Positions 9,581 to 22,347 of a stretch of 64,000 bases of DNA are shown here, in pieces. The translations under genes were made by a program, and so were the position numbers. The stretch covers positions 4,216,001 to 4,280,000 of the forward strand of contig JALGAS010000004.1 in assembly GCA_023078685.1 (NCBI GenBank). The letters run 5' to 3'. Positions within the stretch are counted from its first letter, which is position 1, and every line of letters begins with the position of its first letter. This DNA comes from Neopestalotiopsis rosae. Taxonomy: Eukaryota > Ascomycota > Sordariomycetes > Amphisphaeriales > Sporocadaceae. The notes beneath the pieces are model-generated. The model saw only the letters and a list, made by a program, of their open reading frames with translations. It was not told where the DNA came from and did no database searches.

Positions 9581-11095
9581 TTACAACAGCATACGTCTGG
9601 GATCCTCAATGAACTCCTTGATCTTGACCAAGAACTGCACAGCTTCCCTTCCGTCCAGCAGACGGTGGTCGTAGGTCAGAGCAAGGTACATCATGGGGCG
9701 GATCTCGATCTTGCCGTTGACTGCGACGGGCTTGTCCTTGATAGCGTGAAGACCGAGCACAGCACTCTGCGGCAAATTGATGATGGGTGTGCCCATGAGC
9801 GAGCCGAAAACGCCTCCGTTGCTGATGGTGAAAGTACCACCGGCCATGTCCTCGATGGTGAGCTTGCCGTCACGAGCCTGTCACCAGCATTAGCAATCGG
9901 CTTGTACTTCAAGCAACAACTAGTTTAGGGGGGAAAGGGGGAATATACCTTCTTGCCAAGGTCGGCAATGGACTTCTCAATGGAGACCAAGTCCATTCCC
10001 TCCACGTTGCGAACAATAGGAGTGACGAGACCCTTCTCAGTGGCAACGGCGACACTCAGGTCGACGTAGTCCCGGTAAACAATGGTGTCACCACCATTCT
10101 CACCCTCGATCGAGGCGTTGACGACGGGGATGTCGCGCATGGCCAGGACAGAGGCACGAGCAAAGGCGCTCATGAAGCCCAGCTTAACGCCAGTCTTCTT
10201 GAGAACGTCATCCTTGTAGAGCTTGCGGAACTCCATCAGCGAGGACATGTCGACCTCGTTGAAAGTAGTCAGGGAAGCGGCCGTGTTCTGAGACTGCTTG
10301 AGGCGCTCGGCGATTCGGAGACGCATGCGGTTCATCTTGACACGACGCTCCTCTCGGCTGCCCATGACGGGTCCCGAGGTCTCCTTGGCAGACTGCGAAG
10401 AGGTCTCCTTCTTGGGCTCGGGCTTAGAGGCAGGCTTCGAAGGCTCAGGCTTGGACTCGGGTTTCGACTCCTGCTTGGGCTCGGGCTTCTTCTCCTCCTT
10501 GGGCTCGGCGGGCTTTGCGTCGGTAGAGGCTTCCTCTTGCTTGGAACCCTTGCTGCCACCCTCCGGGGGCGCGCCGCCAGCCTCGATCTTGGCGATATCC
10601 TGGCCGACGGTGACGGTGTCTTCCTCATTGGCGAGAAGCTCCTTGATGGTACCGGCCTCAGGGGCGTTGACGGCGACATCGATCTGGAGAAAATTACATG
10701 GTTAGCTAAAAGCAAGAGCGTGTAGGAGAAAGCACGAGAAATCCTCGTCACCAAGATAGCTTGTTGTTCCTCCTTGTGAATCTCGGATTATCGATCCTTG
10801 ATCGTTTCCCAGATTTCTCTTCCGATTCCGCGACAGCAGCGGTGCGATTTCTTACCTTGTCGGTCTCAATGGTGGCAATCTCCTCGTCCTGCTCGACATA
10901 GTCGCCGACCTGCTTGTTCCATTGCTTCAGGGTACCTTCAGAGATCGACTCGGCCATTTGCGGGACTTTGACGACGGTGTCGGCATAGGTGCGCACTTGG
11001 TTCATGAGGGCGGGCAGAGGCATGCCGCGCATGGGCTGCAGCGGCCTGCGCAGCGACACGACGCGCGCGGCGGTAGCTAACCTCCTGGAGAACAT
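9581..11095 (-). CDS. kgd2: Dihydrolipoamide succinyltransferase, E2 of the 2-oxoglutarate dehydrogenase complex
   Basis: This mitochondrial TCA-cycle enzyme transfers the succinyl group from E2-bound lipoamide to CoA. Exons 11095..10856, 10683..9949 and 9877..9581 give 423 residues. The order is an Arg-rich presequence ([13 protein letters not shown]), a lipoyl domain ending in ETDK with lipoyl-lysine K80, a long Pro/Glu/Lys/Ser linker at about residues 100-190, and the catalytic domain with the DHRLLDG motif (H396, D400). As in other fungal and animal OGDH E2s, there is no obvious separate E3-binding domain between lipoyl and catalytic parts. The first intron falls immediately after the lipoyl-lysine codon. 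The gene is divergent from the NDUFB9 gene 1.85 kb away, and the partner E3 (LPD1) lies at the right end of this window. Confidence 0.95.
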
Positions 11096-12949
11096 GATGA
11101 CTTTGTTTTCGTGTCTTGAAGACGACTGTCGAGTGTTGAAGGAGCTGTAGATTACAAGGTCGGGAAAAACGACAAGGCCACGAGGCTGGTACGGGTGTAA
11201 ATATTGAATCGGGCAGCGCGGCGAGCTCAAAGCGGCACTAATTTTTCGGACGAAGCGACTTCCCAGGAGAAATGGAGGCCGTTCTAACTAGGTACAGAAT
11301 GTACACCACCCAGAAGCAACAATACGTGGACAGAAGAAGAAGACAACACGACGGGTCGGCACCTGACGCAAAGATAATAAATTTGTATTGCCTCAAAAGT
11401 TTGAAGGGGGAAGAGCAACGGAGAAGAAAGACAGGAGTAGAAAACAAGACGAGGGAGAAGTCACGGGTGTGTGTCTGTTCTCGGCTCAATGCAGGACTTC
11501 TCGCGATGACCTCTGCTGGTACGGCAGGTACATTGTCTGTACGTAGCGTGTTCGATTCAGAGCGTGCGCCCAGCCAGCTCCATGTCTGCTACAATGAGCC
11601 GTAGGGAGCGAGCGAGCGAGCACCGAAGGATAGGCCACTGAAGCTTCGTTTCCCCCTTGTCTACCGGGGCGATGCGGCCCTGCAACATTGACCCAGCAGC
11701 CAAAGAGGGAGCTCGTTTTAGGCACGTCTCCAGTATTTTCCGGGACGTCCAGCGCCGCGGACACCCAGAGACCCAGAGAAAACCATGAAATCAAGTGTCA
11801 TCTAGTGGCCGACTGGCCCTGTCATGGGGCGCTAGGTCGGCAAAGCGCAAAAAGTAGCGGGTGAAATCGGTACCTGACTGCTCAAGTACGTACCGCGGAC
11901 ATATCTTTACAGCCATCAAACAAGCATCAATGATGCGCAGCTTGATGTATCATCATGAATCTGAACAGATGTGTGCGAAGTTTCTCCCACACAAAGCATC
12001 ACCATGTCTAGAGTGCTTATCTGGCAAGCAATGCGACGACGAATGAAACAGATGCATCATATTGCAAAGCAAGAGAAGGACGGATAGATCAATTCTACAC
12101 ATTTGAGTCATCTACTGAAGATTCAAAAGGGAAGAGAACGCTTCAAACATGAGATAGGAAGCCGGCACGCACTGCTTTACAATCATAATCTATCTCGTAG
12201 CGTAAAGGGCGGGAATACAATTGACATCATGCACGGAATCGCGCATGTGGACTCGATCTTGTCAGTTGATCTCAAATTTGATTTGACAGCCTGATGCATT
12301 CTCGAGGTAGCGTTCCGTCTCTGTAAGTTAGCGAACCTTAGCTGTCTGTCAGTGGCACTCAAAGAAAGCAATATGGGAGGCAAGGGAGGCTCCTATCTCC
12401 TTCTGCCAGCTCGTCAGCAGCTGTGATAGCTAGCAGCTCCAGCTGCAGATCCCCCCCCCTGCCCACTAACCCAGCGGCCACAACAAGCGGATACAGTGCA
12501 GCAAATCACCGACAGCTTGAAGTCATCAGAGCTCTCTTTACCTTAGCTGCCCCCAGCTTTTTTACATTTGGTTATCGATGCCTCAGGCCACAAGACACTC
12601 GGACCTGCAGAATCTCCAAGCACCACCACCATTGAGCACCTCGAATTCACTTTGGGAGCAAGAAGAGCCGCAGTTGCGATATACCAAGCAACACATCGCG
12701 AGTAGCATTGGCCTGCCAATTCCACCACGACCGCGACTTCTCCCCCCTCCTCTCCACTCCATCCGATCTGCCATTCGCTTCCCTTACGCAAGGTGGCGAC
12801 TGGTCCCCCAATTGATCGTGACACCGAGGTTCGCATCGTCACCCAGCTGGTCGGACAACGCGTGCCCAGCTCTTGCTCTCGCCCTCCTCCAAACGAGGAC
12901 ATATCAGATTCCACAAGCCTTGCGACGACAAACGGCTGAATCATCAAAC
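11096..12949. other. Divergent intergenic region between kgd2 and NDUFB9
   Basis: About 1.85 kb with only short frames that have no family resemblance and no splice logic. It presumably contains the promoters of both mitochondrial genes. I see no RNA gene or repeat. Confidence 0.5.
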
Positions 12950-13626
12950 ATGTCGTCAAGACAGGCTGCATTGTGAGATAACTATCCTGCTCCAATTGGT
13001 CTCATCAAACATCACCGGACGTCCCGCTCTAACCAATGCTTGCTGCAGGTCGTTATACCGACGCTCGCTGAAGTTGTCGCTCGACTGGGCTGTTCATCGG
13101 CATCTATGGCGTGGCCAGGCTCTTTACATCCGATCCCTCTTTGAGGCGAACCGAAACATCACAGACCCTCGCAAGCAAAGGGTATGCGCCGCTCTTCCTC
13201 TATCTCTTCTGTCCTTGGACAGGCCCTGTGTCATTTCCGGGGGGCCAGCAAAGTGTGTCAGATCAAGATGAAAGGCTGACTGTTGGGAATCTTGTTCCTT
13301 TGACCTCTAGGCGTTATTGAGCGAGACCGAGAAACTTCTCGAGACATGGAAGCACCCAGATCCCTACTGCCACCCGACGGCACCAGGAGGTATGTCGATA
13401 CCGGCCACAGTGCCCCTCGCTCACACATTCGTGAGCTTGGGCGTTGCAAAGGAGAAGAGATCAGCTCTGACAAAATTGCATCTGCAGGATCCAAGTACGA
13501 AAGAAACCTACCGGCACATACAACAGCAGGTCAGTATTTGATAAATTCTCCATATGCCATATTCATCTTCTAGCTACTTTGCTAACCAGCCCTTCACTTG
13601 CAGCTCCCCCGGATCTCAAGTTCTAA
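12950..13626 (+). CDS. NADH:ubiquinone oxidoreductase B22/NDUFB9-like subunit (LYR protein)
   Basis: This is an accessory subunit of the complex I membrane arm in mitochondria; LYR-family proteins bind the acyl-carrier protein. It is split over five exons, none longer than 133 nt: 12950..12972, 13049..13181, 13311..13389, 13488..13529 and 13604..13626, giving 99 residues. The first exon is 23 nt and encodes MSSRQAA plus two bases; the LYR tripeptide is residues 10-12 (SLYRRSLK). The rest is family-typical: WRGQALYIRSLFEANR, then LLSETEKLLETW and a Pro-rich HPDPYCHPTAPGG segment. All junctions have GT/AG ends and keep frame to the stop at 13624. No mitochondrial presequence is evident, which is usual for this subunit. 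Confidence 0.88.
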
Positions 13627-14430
13627 ATGCCACACCTTGAAAACCGAGTGGCGTTTGCGTGTACATAGAATCTGTAATCTGAGCATAGAAGAGATCGACA
13701 TGAATGGGGAAAACAAAAAAGAAAAAAGTTGCAAAGTTCTAATCATTGATTACACCATGTACACGTGCCACATGCTGCAACCACGATTCTTTGCTGACAT
13801 TATTCGGAGCTGACGTTCACTTTTGGAAGATCTCCCCTGGGCACTTGATTTCATTTGAACCTTGGATGGTCTACGACGACCGAGCGCCTCTGCAGCGCTT
13901 CGGGCTTTTGACCAATGTTGACGCAAGCGGGTTCCTTCCAAGCACAGTGGTCATGTCTTTGTAATCAGACGCATAAAGGAAATGGGAAAAAGCGAGTCCC
14001 GAACCAGCTATTCCAGTATAATCATTGTCGGAAAACCGACGTTGTTCGAGCCAGTCATGTGCTCGCGCTCAGGGAAGGTATAGAATTCCAAATAAATGAC
14101 AAGTCCATTTGGGAAATGATCAAGGTCGATATTGCAAGTTCGTATATAAGTGATGCCAAAAGGCAACGCCCTGCGAGAACAGCCAGCTTCAGTATCACAA
14201 TTTGACTGATGTTTATCTCACAATCAACGGCACGATGTGTTTGTAGAAATTATTTGTTTGTTCAGAAGTTCTCATTCATATCCATGTCCCTTAACCATGG
14301 GCGGATTATGTGTAATGTACAACCCAATCGCAATTCGCGTGTAGTGTAAAGCAAACCATGCCCAACCGTGACCCCTTGATCATAAAGACGTGCCGAACAA
14401 CCAGAAATATCAAATGCAAGCGAAAACCAT
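13627..14430. other. Convergent intergenic region between NDUFB9 and H2A
   Basis: This should contain the 3' UTRs of the two converging genes. I see no further gene. Confidence 0.5.
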
Positions 14431-15019
14431 CTACAACTCCTGGGAACCAGCGTTCTTGCCAGGCTTGCCGGTCTTCTTGGGCAGAAGGTCTGAAAAGACG
14501 AAAGTTAGAATGAAGCAGGTCAAAGAGGCGATCGTAGGTAGAAACTTACTCTGGTGGATGTTGGGCAGGACACCACCTTGTGCGATGGTGACGTGTCCGA
14601 GCAGCTTGTTCAACTCCTCATCGTTTCTGATGGCGAGCTGAAGATGTCTGGGGATGATACGGGTCTTCTTGTTGTCACGGGCAGCGTTACCGGCCAACTC
14701 GAGAATCTCAGCAGCGAGGTACTCGAGGACAGCAGCGAGGTAGACGGGAGCACCGGCACCGACACGCTGAGCGTAGTTGCCCTTGCGGAGCAGACGGTGG
14801 ACACGACCAACGGGGAAGGCGAGACCAGCCTTGCTGGAACGGCTATTGTTGAAGAGACAGATTAGCTTTGTGGACTTGAGAGACAGAATAGGTGGATCCA
14901 GTGATAGACCCAGATGCGACGCGTCAAGAGGAAGAGGCGCGCCAGAGAGAGCAAAAGACTTACGATTGAGCGTTCTTGGAACCGCTGGCCTTGCCGCCGG
15001 ACTTTCCGCCTCCAGTCAT
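14431..15019 (-). CDS. H2A: Histone H2A
   Basis: Core nucleosome histone. Exons 15019..14964, 14842..14550 and 14489..14431 give 135 residues. It starts [18 protein letters not shown] and continues with the histone fold: [17 protein letters not shown], the acidic-patch region [20 protein letters not shown] and [16 protein letters not shown]. It ends GSQEL, so the H2A.X-type SQE[L] phosphorylation motif found in canonical fungal H2A is present. Introns follow the codon for Gln18 and lie within the Gln-Asn junction after PNIHQ. It is transcribed divergently from H2B, but the starts are about 3.4 kb apart. Confidence 0.97.
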
Positions 15020-18000
15020 TTTGAAGAAGTTTTTGGGGTGGGTGAGTTGGTAAAAATGGAGTGAATATGAAAGTCGATGTGACTTGTCAGTAGATGATGC
15101 TCGAAAGCGGTAGCGGTGGTGGTTTGCTGTGGAAAGGCGTTTGGAATTGGGATGAATGATGAAGGGGAGAGAGTTTGGTGATGGTAGTGGGGGATGGGAG
15201 CTTATGTACTAGTCGCGTCGAGCTGCTGCAACATTCACTGATTTGGGGACGCAGGCGGGGCTAAGCCTGATTTGGCTCTGGGGGCGATTTGGGAATTTCT
15301 CAAGCTGCCCCCCCAAGCGCAAGCCCGCCCAGGGCCCCAGCAAGCCAAACAAGCCTACCCAGTAGTGCCCACCCCTCGCTATCTGCCCTGCGATGCAGCT
15401 TGAGCACGCACGGCTTTTGCAACGCTTTTGCAGTCTGGGTGCTTTGCAGGCTAAGGTGCAGCAGACAAGACGCGTGGGCGCCACTTTCCAGTATCGAGTC
15501 TCGAGTAGCCAACGAAAAAAAGATGTAATAATTCTCCTTCTCAAACCTTCAATGACTACAAAACTACATAGAGTACCTGCCTACCTTAAGCCGAAAGGGG
15601 CTGGGCAAATGCGCGTGCGCCTGGGGTGGCATCAAAACACAAAAACAACAGGAAACATCAATATCATCGAGGTGCACGTCTCCCGGCAAGCATCACTTGG
15701 TTGCTTCGCCATGCATAGTATATGATCAAGTTTGATGGCTTCTTGTTTCCCATGACTGACTGCTGCCTGTTCATTATGTATGTATGTATATGGGCACTTT
15801 CAAGGTACAAATTCATCATTTTGCTGTTGTGTGCATTCCTAAAGCCATTGTTGCCTCTATTGATGCCTGCACGCGGCATCGCAACATGGAGCATGTAACA
15901 CAAGATTAGCCTTATCATCAACCTTTGGAATTCAAATCGCAGGCTGCAGGTACGTACCTGCACATGTATGGATTTACAGATCTCGAAGAATACTCTCGGC
16001 CAATCAAGAATTTTTATTTTGATCCTAGCTTGTGCCCCACCATAAGTAGCTCCACACTTTCTGGCTGTTAGCTTTGTCGCGACTTGCAGTGATTTGTTTT
16101 GGTCCAAATGATATATTATCTAGGCCAGGCGCCCACTTCTTGTTCGCCGATTTCTGGCCTGCTCGATTTTTTTCTCCCCCTCCCCCTTCAGGAATTTCCC
16201 TCCCCCCTGATTTCCCCTACGCATCAGGATTGTTTGTTGCTGCGAAATCACTCGACGCGTCTCGAGCTCTGCTTGGATCCATGGGAGTTTACTGATTTCG
16301 CCATCCAAGGTCCAACATGGTCGAGTTCTCTGGTCTCTTGCTTGACTCATTTGATGTCGCAAGTCATCCAACTCACCCAACTCACCCATTTTTGCTCTCT
16401 TGCCTCATCATATTGAGGTCCTGATGTGCCAACTTTTGTTTTCCTGCCATGGCTCGTTGGATTGAGGCATTTTTGCATCACCCCTTTTCTTGCAGGCCAA
16501 GTCTTGCTTGCTGGGCAGGACTGATTGGAATCCAAAAGGTTTGAGGTCTCGGATCATAGTCGACTTGTTTTGGTTTTTAATGTCTGAAGGACATGCAAGT
16601 CAACCGGATTTCGAAGTCAACAAGGCATCATTAGGTCATGATGGAAAAGCAATACAATTTGGGTCTTGTTTGATCCAAGTTGTATGCCTAATATGCCCCT
16701 TTTTTTTTTAATGATTTTTTTTTTATTATTCGGTCCAAAGCTATATGATACTTTGAGGTCCATCTCAAAGGGTTGACTTGGGTCTCAACCTTTCAAGTTG
16801 GTCCCACATGAGGTATTGTACCATTTTTATTTGACTTTTTTGTACTTTTTTGAGGTAGGTTTACCATTTAATGGCTTATATGGCCCAAAATATATGGATT
16901 CTACCATGTCCCATGCCAAATAAGGCTCATGCAAGATCTCAACGTGTCAAATAAAGTCGATGGGCCCTAGATGAGCGGCTCCCGTGGATGACAATCCGGG
17001 GAAACCCAACCTGGGGTAAGTGAGCGCCTAAAATGCTCGGGCCGGCAGTCACGGGAGAGCGGAGATTGGGGATAGCTTCATCTGCACGACGGATTCGGCA
17101 ATCTGTGTACAGAGTACGTACTACCCGTACCACTACTCTTGTATTGTCCCTGAATGGATGGGGGCATTGAGCGCAGGGGTTCTGCTAGGCGGGTGGCGCG
17201 TGTCTTGTTGCCCATAGCGGGTAATAACGGCGGCTGCCCACTTATACCGTCTCTGTCCCTCCCAGCAGCAAGCTCCAGATTCAATATTGTGCAGTTCAAG
17301 TTCACTGCATTGATTACCAAGTGCGTATACGTACGTATATTAGGTATGTACGGAGAATGGAAAAAGCACTATTGCAGGACCATTTGCCCGGTATTGCTGC
17401 TGCTTTACAGTAGGTTTCATTCAAGGTTACCACGAGGTGGCAGTCACTACAATAAGCATATTCGAACATGATTATGGTCGTGCCTGCGTATTTGACCATG
17501 CATGCAACTCTGCTTTCCACGTTCATCCAAACAAGAAAACAATATTCTGTGATTGCACACGAGTCGCATCATCTGTTCAAGAACCAAGCTGTGCTCGACA
17601 ATAACCAGGACAAGAAAGAGTTCAAGATCAAAACAAGACAAACAACGAACGCAACCCAGGATATCAGACACATTGAGGAAGGGGGGATTGCTGTGTCAAT
17701 GATCCATAATGATTGTAAACTCGATCTTGGACTTGATCTTGATGGAGATTCAAGTCCAACGAGAATCAATCGGTTGCACGAATGATCCTATTGTCTCTTG
17801 TTTTAAGAAATGAAATAATGCATACTAACCACTACCAGGCGTGATTACTACCGACTAGCTAACCTAGCCAGTTGCTACCGTAGTCAGTATCCATCTGCCT
17901 TGAAATCCAGAAGAGAAAAAGAATGAATGAGCAGAGGGCCCGTGTTGTGACGCGGGTGTGGAGCCTAATCAGTCGCGAATTGCTGGGTTTCGCCTCACTA

Positions 18001-18404
18001 GTGTGGTTAGACTGGGTTGTTGTAGTGGAGTTTTTGGAGGGGAGGAACAATTGAACGCTGATTGATTTTCTGACCTTGGACCCCCCCCTGCAGCCTGTCG
18101 CGCTCCTCCCCCCCCCCCTCCACGCATGTATCTTTTTGGGCGCTTTTTTGGGCGTGCCTCTGCAAAAGCGCGCTGCACTTCAAGGTGTCAAATCAGTAAC
18201 CCACGCTAGCCTTTGCCGCGTCCAGCTACAAAAGGTTCGAACCACCCACCTTCCACGGATTCCCATCATCACTTCCGACTTCCATTCTTCATCACACAAC
18301 TCACTCACGCAACCAGCATCTCAACAAGCCGCATTTGGATTTTATTCCATTCAAACTAATACAAACCAAACTTCTTTTTTCCACATCCAAAAAAATCAGT
18401 CCAA
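15020..18404. other. Long H2A-H2B divergent intergenic region
   Basis: 3.4 kb without a supportable gene. Near H2A the sequence is GC-rich with C runs (about 15240-15420). From about 16100 to 16960 it is pyrimidine-rich and then T-rich, with long T runs near 16700-16730 and scattered GAGGTC/GGTCC words. Just upstream of H2B two C runs lie at about 18080 and 18108. It must contain the promoters for both histone genes. The middle part may be an old insertion, but no terminal repeats or coding remnant were found. Confidence 0.5.
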
Positions 18405-19907
<1,503 letters not shown>

Positions 19908-22347
19908 CTATATTTCGCCGAGACCAAGTCTGCTCTTCTTCATCACGTGTGCGACGGGCACCATGATGCCCTTGTTGTCAACCGTACCGAGAGCCATGCC
20001 CTTGGCCCAGCCCATCTTCTCGAGCAACATTCTGCCCTTGTTATCAGAGGCCAGCTCGCGGGCGTGTTGACCCACCACCTCTCCTTCGCGGTAGCTGACA
20101 GCATTGTCGTTTCGCTTCATACCGCTCGTGTCCTTGCGCAGACCAGCCCGGGCAGCCTTGGCCACGTTTGTATCTACATCAACACGCGTGAAATATTGAC
20201 GCCGGAAGACACGGTCGACAATGTTCTCAAACATGCGTTCCTCATATGCCAAAGTCCGGGCCGTGCGGTAGAGCACTGGGTGGCGATTGTCTCCCGTGCC
20301 TGATGACTGTGACTTTATCTTCAAGTGACTGCAGGCAGTGTGAAGACAGCGTCTTGCATGCTTGTCGAGTGGGGGGAATCGGAGCCTGATGGAAGAAGAT
20401 AGTGTTAGCAATAAAGTATTGGGAGATGCGGGTTCAATGCCCAGTGAGAAAGACATTAATCACCATGTGCTGAGCACTGATGGTAATTTGATGTGTTGGT
20501 GACATCTAGATTTCCTCGATGTTGGGGAACTTGCGAATACTGTTGAAACTTACTGTGCTTCGGAGCCAATAACAAATTGCTCCAGCTCAAGGACAAGCTC
20601 GTCCCTGCTCATGCCCACCTGATATTTTGTGCGAAGGTCGTCAGGGTTAACATTTTTACCCAGCAAGCCCTGAGCACGCAGAGCCTCCCTTTGTTTCTTC
20701 TTCTCGGCCTTCTTCAGACGGTCCTTCTTCCAGGCCATGTTCATAGCCTCTTCGAGCTCCGAGTCAGAATGCTCGGGAGGCCGGGAAGCACGCTTGGCGG
20801 CTTGTTCAACGTTATTGAGGGCAGCTCGGTGCCAGTCCATGAGATCCAGATCATCAAAGGCCTCGGCCATGGCTGTCGCACTCGGATACTGGCCCTTCTT
20901 CTGGAAAATCTTGGCCTGCTTGGTAGAACTCTTCTTCTTCTTCTTGCTCCTAGGTGTCGTTCTAGGAGCAATTTGCCAATCGCCGCCATCGTCGTCTTCC
21001 TCTTCTCCCACATCATCATAGAGCATGAGGTCGTCGCCGCCAAATCCCAGCTCTTCCTGCTTGGCCAGCATTCTTGCCAGACGTTCGTCCTCCCGCTCGA
21101 CCTTGCGACGTCGTGCAGCCGACGTCTTGGAATCAGCATTTGCTTCCCCTTCTTCTCCTTCTCCCTCCTCTTCATCGTTGGACTCGTCTTCATCGCTGTC
21201 TTCTTCAGCATTCGGCTTAGGGACAGCGTCGCTATCACTGCCTCCGAGGTCTCTAAGCAAGTGGAAAGCATGGGATCCTAGTCCTGGGTGAGCATCAGCT
21301 TCGTCATCGTCCTCACCCTCAAATTCACTGTCATCATCCTTCATGTTTGCAATGTAGTCGGCTACCAGGGCAGCTTCCTCATCAGAAACAGTAACATCCA
21401 ACAGGGCGTCCAACTGTGAAGGCTCTGGTTCTCTGGCGACCACGTCATCATGGATCACGGGCTCTTCCTCTCGTTGCAAGATGTCTGTGTCGACAGTGTG
21501 AGCAGACTCGACAATGGTAGCCTGATTAATGGTATCATGCGCAATGGTCTTTTCCACAATCCTGATCTGTGCATCGATTTCCCGGAGCTCAATCGAGTCC
21601 TTAACAGCCTCGGGCTTCGGAGAAGCGCGATGTGAATGAGCAGCCGAGCGTAAAGTAGGATCACGACCTCTGAAAAGAATCACCTCTTCACTAGAGTCAG
21701 AGTCGTGGTCAGACTCGGGCCGCGGCAGTATCGGAGCCTTGTGTAGTGTCTTGGCTCGCAACGATTTGTCTCCCGTGGTGTCAATGACAAAGAGCTCCGG
21801 AAGGGGTGAGTTTCCAGTGTCCAGCTCGGCTGGCGCATCAGGTAGACCAGGACTAGGTTCCTCTTCTGCCTCCTGGTTAGGGGATGTCGCATCAGCTTCC
21901 TCAACTGGGATGGGAGGCATGGTGTGCTCTTCCACTGGGGTTCCATCTTGCTTGGCCTCTGCAGGCACTTCCTTCTGGGGAATATTAAGCTCCTTCATAG
22001 GGTCCATGAAGCCGCCCTTGACAAAGACGACAGGCCGGTGGCGGAGCTTTGCATCCTGGCCAAAGAAGCCTCTGGGCCGCTTGGAAGTGGTTCTAGCCTC
22101 ATCAGCAAGCGTATGGCCTAGCAAAGAGAATCAGCACATGTTGATCCGTTTATGGGGCCCCGAGCAGGCTTTGTGAACAAATGAGCGTACCACGAGGAGT
22201 TGTGCTGGCGCTGGACGGCGCAAACGACGACAAGGGATTGTATGAGCTGATGGACGGATTGAGCCGTGAACTTTGCTGATTCCAGTGTGGGCTACCAGTG
22301 GGACGACCGCTCTTGCGCTTTCCCTTGGAATTATTCTTCCGAGGCAT
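19908..22347 (-). CDS. sqs1: Sqs1-like R3H and G-patch protein
   Basis: Sqs1/Pfa1 in yeast stimulates the DEAH helicase Prp43 in ribosome maturation and spliceosome disassembly. Exons 22347..22191, 22117..20554 and 20385..19908 give 732 residues. The N-terminus is basic (MPRKNNSKGKRKSGR), then comes HTLADEA...KRPRGFFG. A long acidic low-complexity middle (about residues 250-400, runs of D/E) precedes a Lys-rich coiled segment. The third exon completes an R3H domain (LRFPPLDKHARRCLHTAC...TLAYEERMF is the core and its downstream link). At the C-terminus is a G-patch around GRMLLEKMGWAKGMALG. The second intron is about 168 nt, longer than most in this window; I placed it by restoring the R3H start. 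The gene is divergent from atg4. Confidence 0.85.

Noticed and set aside
15664..16107. 147-codon minus-strand frame between H2A and H2B
   Set aside because: No recognisable domain, atypical composition and no splice or promoter context; its length is within chance expectation.
20500..20553. Possible extra sqs1 exon after a CAACAG acceptor
   Set aside because: It would require a 14-nt intron and ends in an in-frame TAG before the R3H domain. The downstream CATCAG acceptor restores the domain and the reading frame.
20740..21290. Long + and - strand frames across the acidic part of sqs1
   Set aside because: Ser- and Leu-rich translations are out-of-frame readings of GAA/GAT-rich coding sequence; the R3H/G-patch protein explains the region.
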